A DNA stretch of 64,000 nt from Echinicola shivajiensis (GTDB lineage Bacteria > Bacteroidota > Bacteroidia > Cytophagales > Cyclobacteriaceae), in assembly GCF_018642165.1 (NCBI RefSeq), contig NZ_JAHHZM010000001.1, positions 186,001-250,000 on the forward strand, read 5' to 3'. The stretch's first letter is position 1. Every line of letters starts with the position of its first letter. A program made the translations under genes and the position numbers. The notes beneath the pieces are model-generated. The model did no database searches, had not been told where the DNA came from, and worked only from the letters and a program-made list of their open reading frames with translations. This document shows positions 26,992 to 35,324 of the stretch, in pieces.

Positions 26992-27591
26992 CTAAATCCT
27001 GCAATTCAGGCTTGTTAGTTGAAAAGGTTCTTCCCCAGAAAGATAAACTATGGTAACCGCCGAATTTTCCTGGACTATTCTTCTATAATTTTTAAGTGGC
27101 ATCCCTAATTGATTGGCCATGAAAAGTCTGTTGACACCATTGTGAGCAACAACCAAAACATTTCCATTTTTATGACGGTTTTTCAAATCTTCATAAAAAG
27201 AATTCACCCTCTCAAGCACTTCAATCCCTGTCTCTCCATTTCCTCCAGCCTTTGCAGTATCTGGAGAAGCCTCCCAATCCTTCCATACCTCTTCATTTTC
27301 TTCAACAAACTCTTTCCGGGTCTTACCTTCCCAATTCCCGAAATCAACTTCTATCAATTCATTCACCCTAATTACATCCATTTTAGGAACAATAATTTTT
27401 GCTGTCATAAAAGCACGCTCAAGAGGTGATGAATAGGCAGCTAAAAACTCAACTCCATCAAGCATCTGATGAACTTTTTTGGCCTGTTCAATCCCTTTCT
27501 CAGTCAATCCTACATCAGTTCTACCACAATATTTATTTCCCGCCGCATTATAAGCAGTCTCACCATGTCTTAACAAATAAACTTTCAACAT
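26992..27591 (-). CDS. Histidine phosphatase (phosphoglycerate-mutase-like)
   Basis: This 199-residue cytosolic enzyme has the phosphohistidine motif LLRHGETAYN at residues 6-15 and a YSSPLERAFMTA block near residue 54. VVAHNGVNRLF supplies the second catalytic His near residue 147. These enzymes remove phosphate from small molecules; relatives include alpha-ribazole phosphatase and several sugar phosphatases. The start overlaps the end of the upstream kinase gene by seven bases, indicating translational coupling within locus B. No feature fixes the substrate. A regulatory or proof-reading role removing unwanted sugar phosphates is plausible. Confidence 0.85.
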   Translation of the reverse strand: MLKVYLLRHGETAYNAAGNKYCGRTDVGLTEKGIEQAKKVHQMLDGVEFLAAYSSPLERAFMTAKIIVPKMDVIRVNELIEVDFGNWEGKTRKEFVEENEEVWKDWEASPDTAKAGGNGETGIEVLERVNSFYEDLKNRHKNGNVLVVAHNGVNRLFMANQLGMPLKNYRRIVQENSAVTIVYLSGEEPFQLTSLNCRI

Positions 27592-29042
27592 ATATTTTCA
27601 GCCGTTAAATATCCTTTATCCAACAAACATTCTTTAAATTCTTGGTATTGCTCTTTATATTTCCCAATCAGAATTTCATCTGGAAAAACCTCCAAATCCT
27701 TTTTCACCATCGCTTCACCTGCTTCAACCAAGTTTTCAAATTGGGTTTGGGAAGCTGCTAAAACGGCAGCCCCATAAGCTCCACTTATGTATTTCATACG
27801 ATATATTGGAAGCCCTAATACACTACTTCTTATTCTTAGCCACAAATTACTTTGACTTCCTCCTCCAGCTGTATAAATAGCTTCGATATTTTCACCCGAT
27901 AACTCTTTTGCCACATCATAGGCATTTCGCTCCAAAAATGCTACACCTTCCAATCCTGAAACGTAAATTTCCTCCTCGGAAAGTCCCTGGGGACAGAACC
28001 CTTCTGCTCGCGGACTCATAAATGGAAATCGCTCTCCTTTTTGCCTGAGTGGATAGTGAAGATGACCAGATGGCACTAGGTTAGAAGACTTCTTCTCCAA
28101 TTCACTTAACCTTCCCGCAAAATCAGTCGATAGCCAATCTGCCCCTGTATTACTCGCTCCTCCTGGCATCCAATATCCTTGAGGGTGCCTATGTGAATAA
28201 AATCTACCAACCGGATCGCTAATACGAGTTTTGGTTACTCCTTTAACAACCATTGTAGTACCAATAGTAGTATTCCAACAACCTGCTGCAATAGCACCAG
28301 AAGCTACCTGGGAAGCACATCCATCAGTCATCCCAACTGTCACTTTAGTATCAGGAGATAAGCCAAGTTCTTGAGCCAATACTATCTCAATGTTACCTAT
28401 TACGGTACCAGAGGGATAAACTTCTGGCATCCAACTTTTCTTCAATCCAATTTGATCAAAAAGATAAGTGGGCCATTCTCCTTTCCCCACATCATATCCT
28501 GACTTTAAAGCATTGGTATAATCAGTCACCCCCCAGACACCGCTGAGTTTACTGGTTAAAAAATCTGCAGCATGGATCCACTTGTCCATTTGATCTGTTT
28601 TTTCTGGATGATTTCTCATGAACCACACCATTTTTGAAAGACCACTTGAACTATTAAAACCAGTATATCCAGCCACTATATTTTTTTCAGCAATATGACG
28701 GCACCACTCCCCTTCCTTTGAGGATCGTGTATCGCTGTACATTATTGCATTATGAAGTGGGTTTCCATCTTTGTCAACAGGAATTACTGTACCTGATGTA
28801 GACGTAACAGAAAGGGCCTGTATCCCTAAAACAAATCTAGATTTCAAATGTGCATCGTTGACGACCTTTTTTATCAAAGTCTTAGTTACGGTCCACCACA
28901 TCTCTGGAGACTGTTCCTGTCGTGACACCTCACTTAGAATAAAGACTTCTTCCTCGCTGGAAATTAAATTACCGGATTCGTCAGCTATAATGACTCTCGC
29001 ACCTTGTGTACCTATATCCACACCTAAAAAACACCGAATCAT
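27585..29042 (-). CDS. FGGY carbohydrate kinase, D-ribulokinase-like
   Basis: FGGY kinases phosphorylate sugars in two actin-like domains. The N-terminal phosphate-binding loop is GVDIGTQGARVIIADESG (residue ~7). The family signature block is seen as GLEGVAFLERNAYDVAKEL and TAGGGSQSNLW. Several stretches resemble plant/cyanobacterial D-ribulose kinases (XK-1 type) more than xylulokinase: VTDYTNALKSGYD, GRFYSHRHPQGYW, PGGASNTGADWL and YPLRQKGERFPF. D-ribulose would arise from ribitol, matching the polyol permease in locus A. The 485-residue gene overlaps both the upstream kinase (ATGA) and the downstream phosphatase. The subfamily call is from memory of motifs, so substrate is uncertain. Confidence 0.85.
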   Translation of the reverse strand: MIRCFLGVDIGTQGARVIIADESGNLISSEEEVFILSEVSRQEQSPEMWWTVTKTLIKKVVNDAHLKSRFVLGIQALSVTSTSGTVIPVDKDGNPLHNAIMYSDTRSSKEGEWCRHIAEKNIVAGYTGFNSSSGLSKMVWFMRNHPEKTDQMDKWIHAADFLTSKLSGVWGVTDYTNALKSGYDVGKGEWPTYLFDQIGLKKSWMPEVYPSGTVIGNIEIVLAQELGLSPDTKVTVGMTDGCASQVASGAIAAGCWNTTIGTTMVVKGVTKTRISDPVGRFYSHRHPQGYWMPGGASNTGADWLSTDFAGRLSELEKKSSNLVPSGHLHYPLRQKGERFPFMSPRAEGFCPQGLSEEEIYVSGLEGVAFLERNAYDVAKELSGENIEAIYTAGGGSQSNLWLRIRSSVLGLPIYRMKYISGAYGAAVLAASQTQFENLVEAGEAMVKKDLEVFPDEILIGKYKEQYQEFKECLLDKGYLTAENIC

Positions 29043-30538
29043 AGTTGTTCCTCCTCTCTATTATTTATTTGTAGCCGGCCCCTTGTTTGCTTCCAATTTT
29101 CAAACTGTGTGGAAAAATCCCTGTCCTGATCTTCAATATAAAAGTCATTCAGCAACCTATGCCCATTGTCATCATCACTTAAGGCTTCTAAGCAAATGAG
29201 CCAAGCTCCCATTACCGAAGCTTGGGAATAACCTTCTCTTAATCTAATTTTTTTGCCTAAAAGACCGGAAAGCAAAGTTCTCATCACCTCACTCTGAAAA
29301 CCTCCCCCACAGGCCCAAACATAATCCTTATCATATTGTTCCAACTCTGTTAAAACATCAAAGTTCTCCTTGATACTACATGTAATATCCAAGAGAGATG
29401 CGCACATAAAATCACCCCTAGTCAATTCAGTAACGACAGGAACATCAAAGAAAAAACCTCCTCGGGTAATTGGATTGTCTTCTCCAGCAACCAGGGACCC
29501 CAAAACTGCATTTACCACAGTCCCTTCCTCCAAAGCGGCTTCAACCTCTTCCTGAACAACTTGGTAGCCTTCATTTGGATAAAAGGCCTCTTTTAACCTT
29601 TGAAAATTAAGACCTGTTACTCCAGCATTAGTCTCTAAAACAAACTGATTTTGTTCAACATGTCTTCCCGTCCAAGTTCTTTGCTTATTATCCAATAAAT
29701 AGTTTTTCGTAATTTTCACTACAGGCGTTGTTGTCCCTCCTACTAAAATTATATCACCTATGGATGGACCTGTACTTTTGATAGCTAACTGTGTATCCGC
29801 CCCTCCTACAACCACCTTTGCATGAGTAGGAAGGCCGGATTCTTCTCTAAATTTGGAAGAGACAGGTCCTAAAATTGTTCCTGAATCATGAAGAGGAGGC
29901 AACAATTCCGGATCAAGACGAAACATATTGCACAATTCCCCTGACCATGATTTACTGACCACATCATACAATAATGTTTCCGACGCTTGGGCATGCTCAT
30001 AGCCTAAAACACCACTGCATTGATATTGTACCCAGTCACTTACACTTGTAAAGCTGGAAGTCTTTTGAAAAACATCGCTTCTTCTTTCTCTAGTTCCGAC
30101 CAACTTCATTGCTGAAAAAAGGGATGATGGCCGTCTTCCAGTAAGTTCATATACTCTTTGTGGTTGTTTTACTATATTTTCCCACTCTCTTCCTCTATGA
30201 TCATGATTGGGAAAACCTATTACAGCATCTCCATTATCATCCAACAAAACAATACCTTCGCGTTGGCTAGAAGCAGTCACTCCAATAATTTCAACTTTTT
30301 CACTAAGGGTAAATTTGATTTTCCTAATTAGGTCAATAATTTTCGCCCAAATGACATTGGGCGAAAAATAAAGGGCCTCAGGATAGGCAGAATCCTTATG
30401 ATAAACCATATTATCCCTTTCGATCCCCAATAGATCACCAGCTTTAGAAACTATTGCCACCCTAACATTTCCTGTCCCCACATCGATTACCATAAACCCC
30501 TCATTTTTAAGGGATGAACTGATTTTGCTCATAATCAT
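29039..30538 (-). CDS. FGGY carbohydrate kinase, LsrK-like
   Basis: This 499-residue kinase has the nucleotide-binding start VIDVGTGNVRVAIV near residue 18 and an ACGGGFQSEVMRT motif near residue 415. Blocks such as VTASSQREGIVLLDDNG, VVVGGADTQLA and ILVGGTTTPVV are closest in pattern to the autoinducer-2 kinase LsrK. LsrK phosphorylates a five-carbon dihydroxy-pentanedione. LsrK relatives also occur in sugar operons with no role in signalling, and no Lsr transporter or LsrF/G gene is present here. A second sugar or polyol-derived substrate is therefore more likely. The gene overlaps the dehydrogenase stop by ATGA and the next kinase by ATGA. Confidence 0.83.
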   Translation of the reverse strand: MIMSKISSSLKNEGFMVIDVGTGNVRVAIVSKAGDLLGIERDNMVYHKDSAYPEALYFSPNVIWAKIIDLIRKIKFTLSEKVEIIGVTASSQREGIVLLDDNGDAVIGFPNHDHRGREWENIVKQPQRVYELTGRRPSSLFSAMKLVGTRERRSDVFQKTSSFTSVSDWVQYQCSGVLGYEHAQASETLLYDVVSKSWSGELCNMFRLDPELLPPLHDSGTILGPVSSKFREESGLPTHAKVVVGGADTQLAIKSTGPSIGDIILVGGTTTPVVKITKNYLLDNKQRTWTGRHVEQNQFVLETNAGVTGLNFQRLKEAFYPNEGYQVVQEEVEAALEEGTVVNAVLGSLVAGEDNPITRGGFFFDVPVVTELTRGDFMCASLLDITCSIKENFDVLTELEQYDKDYVWACGGGFQSEVMRTLLSGLLGKKIRLREGYSQASVMGAWLICLEALSDDDNGHRLLNDFYIEDQDRDFSTQFENWKQTRGRLQINNREEEQL

Positions 30539-31515
30539 GACTTTTTTGCAATGGAAGATTGATTGCTATTCAGCGCAAAGACCTCATTGAGTTTTTGATT
30601 CATAATCCTCGCATGATGGTCTTCAACTTCATGGGTTGCCCCAGCTATATGGGGGGTAGCCAGAACATTTGGATGTAAAATCAATCTATAATCCAACTCA
30701 TCTGGTGGCTCATGATCAAAGACATCAAGATAGGCCCCTCGGATATCCCCACTCTCTATTGCAGAAAGAAGATCTTCCCGATTAACAACGGAAGCACGGG
30801 AGGTATTTACAAAAAGGGCACTCTTTTTCATCTTATTCAATAAGTTTCCATCAATCATCCTTAAAGTTTGGTCGTTTACCGGCAGATGAATCGAAACTAT
30901 ATCGCTTATCGCAAAAACTTCTTCTAAACTCACTTTTTCGCAACCAGAAAACTCTCCGTCCACAAATGGATCATAGTATTTAATAGAACAAGGAAATCCT
31001 TTCACCATTTCGGCAATTCTTTGCCCAATCGCTCCAAAGCCAACCATTCCTATTGTCTTTCCCGCAAGTTCATTTCCTTTGAAATGCAGATAAGAAGTAT
31101 GTGCTCCCTTATTCCAATTACCTTTTTCCAACCAATCAATACCTGAAAGGGTATTTCTTAATAGTGTAATCACATTGGCCAAGAACATCTCCGCAACTGC
31201 TTGTGCATTTCGGGCCGGTGTATTGTACACAGGAATCCCGAGGGATTCCGCTGTTTTCAAACAGACATTTGAAGGAGTCCCCCTACACACACCTATAAAT
31301 TCCAGTGCAGGGTTTTTTCTGATTACTGTGGAGCTCACATCATCATGCTCGGTGATAAGAGCATTTGCACCTGTCTCCTCAAGGAGCTCCAACAATTCCT
31401 TTTCATTATATGCACGACCATGAGGTTTCCAGGGACGGTAAATTACCTGTCCAATATTCTCCTCTAGGTAATTAATTGCTCCCTTATTATATGGAGCTGT
31501 CACTAATATTTTCAT
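30535..31515 (-). CDS. D-isomer-specific 2-hydroxyacid dehydrogenase
   Basis: This NAD-dependent enzyme interconverts a 2-hydroxyacid and a 2-ketoacid. The Rossmann motif GMVGFGAIGQRIAE is near residue 156. The catalytic Arg is in NTSRASVVNRED, the Glu in DVFDHEPPDE and the His in TPHIAGATHE, so all three catalytic residues are present in a 326-residue protein of normal length. It resembles 3-phosphoglycerate dehydrogenase without the regulatory C-terminal domain. In an operon with two sugar kinases and transketolase, it may act on a sugar acid or its phosphate. It is the first gene of a tightly overlapping four-gene block; the NPP-type gene upstream ends 124 bases earlier. Confidence 0.9.
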   Translation of the reverse strand: MKILVTAPYNKGAINYLEENIGQVIYRPWKPHGRAYNEKELLELLEETGANALITEHDDVSSTVIRKNPALEFIGVCRGTPSNVCLKTAESLGIPVYNTPARNAQAVAEMFLANVITLLRNTLSGIDWLEKGNWNKGAHTSYLHFKGNELAGKTIGMVGFGAIGQRIAEMVKGFPCSIKYYDPFVDGEFSGCEKVSLEEVFAISDIVSIHLPVNDQTLRMIDGNLLNKMKKSALFVNTSRASVVNREDLLSAIESGDIRGAYLDVFDHEPPDELDYRLILHPNVLATPHIAGATHEVEDHHARIMNQKLNEVFALNSNQSSIAKKS

Positions 31516-31639
31516 ATTTCTTCTAATTTATTTATATTTTAATCGCTCCCGACTTTCGGGAAGCCCAATAAAAATTTTCAATTCCAGCAATGATCTTCAC
31601 CCATGTTAAGGATACATACCAACGGCAATCCTATTATCA

Positions 31640-32974
31640 TCAATCCGACAATACTCCTTCCATCAAAACCCCTTCATTGGTTTTTAGGGGTAAACCCAAA
31701 AGAGCACTAACAATTGGAGCTATATCCTCAAGCCCCATTTCTGAAATAACATTTCCTTTATTAATCCCAGCCCCGCATGCTACAAAACCAGTTTGGATTT
31801 CATTAAAATCAGGAAAATACCCATGAGAACCACCTTTTGCTGGACCAATATCATTACCTGTTATTCTCCCTCCAAAGCGAATCCCCTTTTGTCCAGCCAA
31901 AGCTAAAACCGGACTTGGATCAGTCCCCATTTCAGTCAAGACCTCTTTTTCAACCACCTTAAATAATTTTCTATGTGAATGGGGAAGTTCTTCAAGGATT
32001 TCTCTTATTTTAAATTTTGTAGATTCATCATTCTTATCCCTTAACATCAGAAATGCACTTCCTCCTGTTGTATAGAACTTTGCCTTCCAAAACTTCTTAT
32101 CCATAATTAACCCCGCTTCTCTAAGCCAAACATTGGGATATATTGTGGTATGGACATCAACAAAACCATGGTCTCCGGTAACAATTATTGTAGATTCCTT
32201 CAAAACACCCCCTCTTTCTAAAGATTCAATGATATTTCTTAAAGCCCTGTCCACACCTGCGACGGCTTTCTTAACTGTAGGACCATTTCTTCCTTCCTTA
32301 TGTTGAAAATGATCAATGGATGAAAACCTGATTGTCATCAGCGAAGGCTTATATCTTCTTAAAATATAAGCACTTGCCCTACCCACGTTTTCATCCATGG
32401 CAATCAGGTTCCCACTAACAACCATATCTTCATGACTCAATATTCCTGTAGCATTTCTTTCAATTTCGTCCAGAAAGCCCTTTGGATTGGAAAACTCCTT
32501 TATTACTTCCAACTGAGGCCTTCCTTTTTCCTTTATAATTGGAATATTATAGTCAATAGGTGCTCCAACGGATACAGGCCAATTTACCGAAGCTGTAATC
32601 AATCCTTCCTTTTTCGCTAAATCCCAAAGTGTTGGAACCTTAATATCTTGGGCATACCAGTACCACTCGCTACCATCAAAAGGAGCATTATAATAGACGC
32701 CATGGTTTTTGCTTCTTTGGCCAGTGATAATTGTCGTATGATTAGGAAATGTCAGTGTAGGGAATGTGCTGTTTACACCTTTAGCATAAATGCCGTTTTC
32801 CTTCATTTCCAAAAGATTGACCATTCCCCATTCTTTATCCATATAGAAATCGGGCCTAAAGCCATCTATTGTAATTATCACAACATGCTTAGTGGTTTGA
32901 GGAAAAACCTTTCTTTGAAAAGCAAACAAAACAAGCATGCATAGAAAAAGAGCTCTTCTACAATACATCTTCAA
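31640..32974 (-). CDS. Ectonucleotide pyrophosphatase/phosphodiesterase (NPP) family enzyme
   Basis: NPP enzymes are two-zinc hydrolases of the alkaline phosphatase superfamily that usually cleave phosphodiesters. The signal peptide (LCMLVLFAFQ) puts it in the periplasm. Metal ligands and nucleophile are all visible: IDGFRPD near residue 37, the Thr nucleophile in TFPTLTFPNH near residue 70, SSIDHFQH, VTGDHGF and GGSHGYFPDF. It is 444 residues, which is normal for a bacterial single-domain NPP. Here it sits 38 bases after an EEP hydrolase in locus B. It parallels the GDPD plus PafA pair of locus A and supports a phosphodiester substrate for both. Confidence 0.88.
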   Translation of the reverse strand: MKMYCRRALFLCMLVLFAFQRKVFPQTTKHVVIITIDGFRPDFYMDKEWGMVNLLEMKENGIYAKGVNSTFPTLTFPNHTTIITGQRSKNHGVYYNAPFDGSEWYWYAQDIKVPTLWDLAKKEGLITASVNWPVSVGAPIDYNIPIIKEKGRPQLEVIKEFSNPKGFLDEIERNATGILSHEDMVVSGNLIAMDENVGRASAYILRRYKPSLMTIRFSSIDHFQHKEGRNGPTVKKAVAGVDRALRNIIESLERGGVLKESTIIVTGDHGFVDVHTTIYPNVWLREAGLIMDKKFWKAKFYTTGGSAFLMLRDKNDESTKFKIREILEELPHSHRKLFKVVEKEVLTEMGTDPSPVLALAGQKGIRFGGRITGNDIGPAKGGSHGYFPDFNEIQTGFVACGAGINKGNVISEMGLEDIAPIVSALLGLPLKTNEGVLMEGVLSD

Positions 32975-33012
32975 TATTATTCATCCATTAATTTCAAATC
33001 ATCCAGTTTAGA

Positions 33013-33897
33013 TCAGAACTCTAATTCAGCCGATACAAAAAAATGATCGCTTGGATACTTTCCATTTTTTTCCTTTTTGATCACTGATGCTGATTTAACT
33101 GATCCTTCTCCTTTGAAAAAGACAAAATCAACTTTACCGCTTTTTTTATCCAGCCCTGCTCCCTTAAATCCATGCACAGTATATCCAGCATCCATCAATC
33201 CATTTACTGATTCATAGCTATCCTCCCAACCGTATCTTTTAATAGTTTTGATTCCTATACTTTTAGCATCCTGATTAAAATCACCCGTAAGGATTTGAGT
33301 AAAATCATCTTTATATTGAGAGCATTCTTCCATAATCATTGTTATTTGATGATCCCGAGCTAATTGAGAAATATGGTCTAAATGCGTATTGACCACCCTA
33401 AATTCCTTTCCAGAGTTTTTATCCTTTAATCTTACCCAATTGACATGCCGTGCCCTTGCTGTCCCCCAAGATTTACTCCCACCTAAATGAGGCTTATCTG
33501 ACAACCAATATGTTCCTGCCCCCACTAATTCATACCTGTCTCGCAAATAAAAAATGGGATTTTTAGCTATTCCGTAATAACCATTATTATGATTATCCAT
33601 TTCAGGCCCATAAAATCCAAAAGCATCATATTGTGAAAAATAATTTTCCAGATCCACCTGCTGATTCTTCAAAACTTCTTGAAAGCAGATAATATCAGGT
33701 AATTCGTTTCCCAACACTTCAAAAACTATATCCTTCCTTGATTCCCAGCCATTTCCTGAAACGGTATCTCTCGGTAGGTCTACCCTAATGTTTGCAGATA
33801 TAAATTTATGATTGTCCACAACCTGTGCTGCCAAAGAATGTATGAAAACCAACAAAACAACAAGGCCAATGATTGGCTTTAAAATCTTACTCATCAT
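33013..33897 (-). CDS. EEP-family phosphohydrolase (locus B)
   Basis: This secreted endonuclease/exonuclease/phosphatase-fold enzyme has 294 residues and a signal peptide ending near SLAAQ. Motifs: ISANIRVDLP, CFQEVLKNQQ, VVNTHLDHISQLARD, LTGDFNQD, KVDFVFF and YPSDHFFVSA, giving a complete metal-dependent active site. It differs in sequence from the two EEP proteins of locus A and lacks a lipobox. The pattern is closer to the EEP type frequently seen in Bacteroidetes glycan loci. Its start lies seven bases after the upstream oxidoreductase stop, so it belongs to the locus B operon. Phosphate removal from the imported substrate is the likely role. Confidence 0.85.
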   Translation of the reverse strand: MMSKILKPIIGLVVLLVFIHSLAAQVVDNHKFISANIRVDLPRDTVSGNGWESRKDIVFEVLGNELPDIICFQEVLKNQQVDLENYFSQYDAFGFYGPEMDNHNNGYYGIAKNPIFYLRDRYELVGAGTYWLSDKPHLGGSKSWGTARARHVNWVRLKDKNSGKEFRVVNTHLDHISQLARDHQITMIMEECSQYKDDFTQILTGDFNQDAKSIGIKTIKRYGWEDSYESVNGLMDAGYTVHGFKGAGLDKKSGKVDFVFFKGEGSVKSASVIKKEKNGKYPSDHFFVSAELEF

Positions 33898-33904
33898 TAC
33901 AGTA

Positions 33905-35314
33905 TTAACTATTTACAATACCACTCTCTTCTTCCTTAGGGTTTAAAAACGCCCCAGAGTTGGACAATTTTTGCCGTAAAACCCCTACATTTATTTGAGA
34001 AGGTTTTATTCCCTCCTTTATTGAAATGGCGGCTGCCCTACCTGCTGCTTCCCCCATAGCCATACAAGGAGCCATAACCCTTATAGCAGACATTGCTTCA
34101 TGTGTGGTAGAAATAGCTCGTCCGGCCACCAATAATTGCTCCACCTTTTGGGGCACCAATGACCTATATGGAATATCATAACAATCTCCACACCACTGTA
34201 AGGTACATCCACCATCATGTGGGTGATGAAGATCTAGCGGGTAACTGGCCACAGCAACCGAATCCGAAAACCTTCGACACTCAAGCACATCCTCTTTGGT
34301 CATCACATACTTCCCTACAATTCTACGGGTTTCCCTAATCCCTAAAAATGGAGCCATTTTTGAAAAATAAGCTTTTTCAAAGCCTGGGACATAGTTCCTC
34401 AAATACTCCTCAATATCTTTAACTTGCTCTCGACCTTTTATTTCTCCTCTACTTAAGCTCTCGGGGTCAGTACCATCTACACCATGTACACTAGACATAT
34501 TTATCCAAACTTCTCCTTTTCTTAACCCAGTAATAATAATGGTCCTTTCAGTTGGCAGTTGATAACCATCTTTCCTGGCTTTGGCCATCAACTCCCGAAG
34601 TCCCACTACAATAAACTGATTATTCTGTCCATAATATTCTGCTGGTATAAAATCAGTTAAATAAGTTCGTGGCTCTGAATGAATACTATTTCTTAATTTT
34701 TCTGTATCCACCCCCCCTAAACAAAACATTAAAGTAGGGGGCTGCATACCTCCCTGACTATTGCCTTTTTCACAAGGCACACCACTACGATATGCTACAT
34801 CGGCATCTCCACTGCAATCAATCACAACTTTAGCAAGTATTGCCTCTCTTCCCGCTTTACTTTCAATAACGACCCCTTTAATTTCACCCTCTTCAATGAT
34901 TGAATCAACGAAATAGGTATGCAACATTACATCCACCCCCTTCTCCACCAACATTGACAGGGCTTCATTCTTGACCGCTTCTGGCTCTACGAGAGTAATA
35001 CTCATATGCAATGGACAAGGCCTATGTTCACTTGCTGCATTAATTGCCTGTAACCTTTCAATAAATTTTTGAGGTAAACCTTTAATTACCTGGTTTCCTT
35101 TTTGGCCCAAAAAGCCCAAAATTGGCAAACCAATAGTCATATTACCTCCCAAAAAGCTCCTATTTTCAATTAACATGACCTTCTGCCCTTCTTCAGCTGC
35201 AGCAAGTGCAGCTATAATACCAGAAGGCCCTCCCCCAACAACCAAAACATCTGTTTCAAATCTTACAGAAAGATTTTTGCTCTCCTCATTAATTCTTTTT
35301 TGATCTCTATTCAT
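33905..35314 (-). CDS. FAD-dependent oxidoreductase
   Basis: The FAD-binding dinucleotide motif VLVVGGGPSGIIAALAAAEEG is at the N-terminus, followed by ENRSFLGGNMTIG and the second FAD contact VVIDCSGDADVAYRSG. I chose ATG 35314 (469 aa), 11 bases beyond the symporter stop; the longer frame overlaps the symporter gene. No signal peptide is visible, so a cytosolic location is likely. Proteins of this PF12831-like group occur often in Bacteroidetes carbohydrate loci, but their substrates are mostly unknown. In this context, oxidation of an imported polyol or sugar to a ketose or acid would connect the symporter to the kinases. That is inference from position. Confidence 0.85.
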   Translation of the reverse strand: MNRDQKRINEESKNLSVRFETDVLVVGGGPSGIIAALAAAEEGQKVMLIENRSFLGGNMTIGLPILGFLGQKGNQVIKGLPQKFIERLQAINAASEHRPCPLHMSITLVEPEAVKNEALSMLVEKGVDVMLHTYFVDSIIEEGEIKGVVIESKAGREAILAKVVIDCSGDADVAYRSGVPCEKGNSQGGMQPPTLMFCLGGVDTEKLRNSIHSEPRTYLTDFIPAEYYGQNNQFIVVGLRELMAKARKDGYQLPTERTIIITGLRKGEVWINMSSVHGVDGTDPESLSRGEIKGREQVKDIEEYLRNYVPGFEKAYFSKMAPFLGIRETRRIVGKYVMTKEDVLECRRFSDSVAVASYPLDLHHPHDGGCTLQWCGDCYDIPYRSLVPQKVEQLLVAGRAISTTHEAMSAIRVMAPCMAMGEAAGRAAAISIKEGIKPSQINVGVLRQKLSNSGAFLNPKEEESGIVNS

Positions 35315-35324
35315 ATTTATACTT

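Noticed and set aside
29039-30538. Autoinducer-2 uptake and signalling locus, from the LsrK-like kinase
   Set aside because: There is no Lsr transporter, LsrF or LsrG, and the kinase is embedded with transketolase and phosphohydrolases. A catabolic role fits better.
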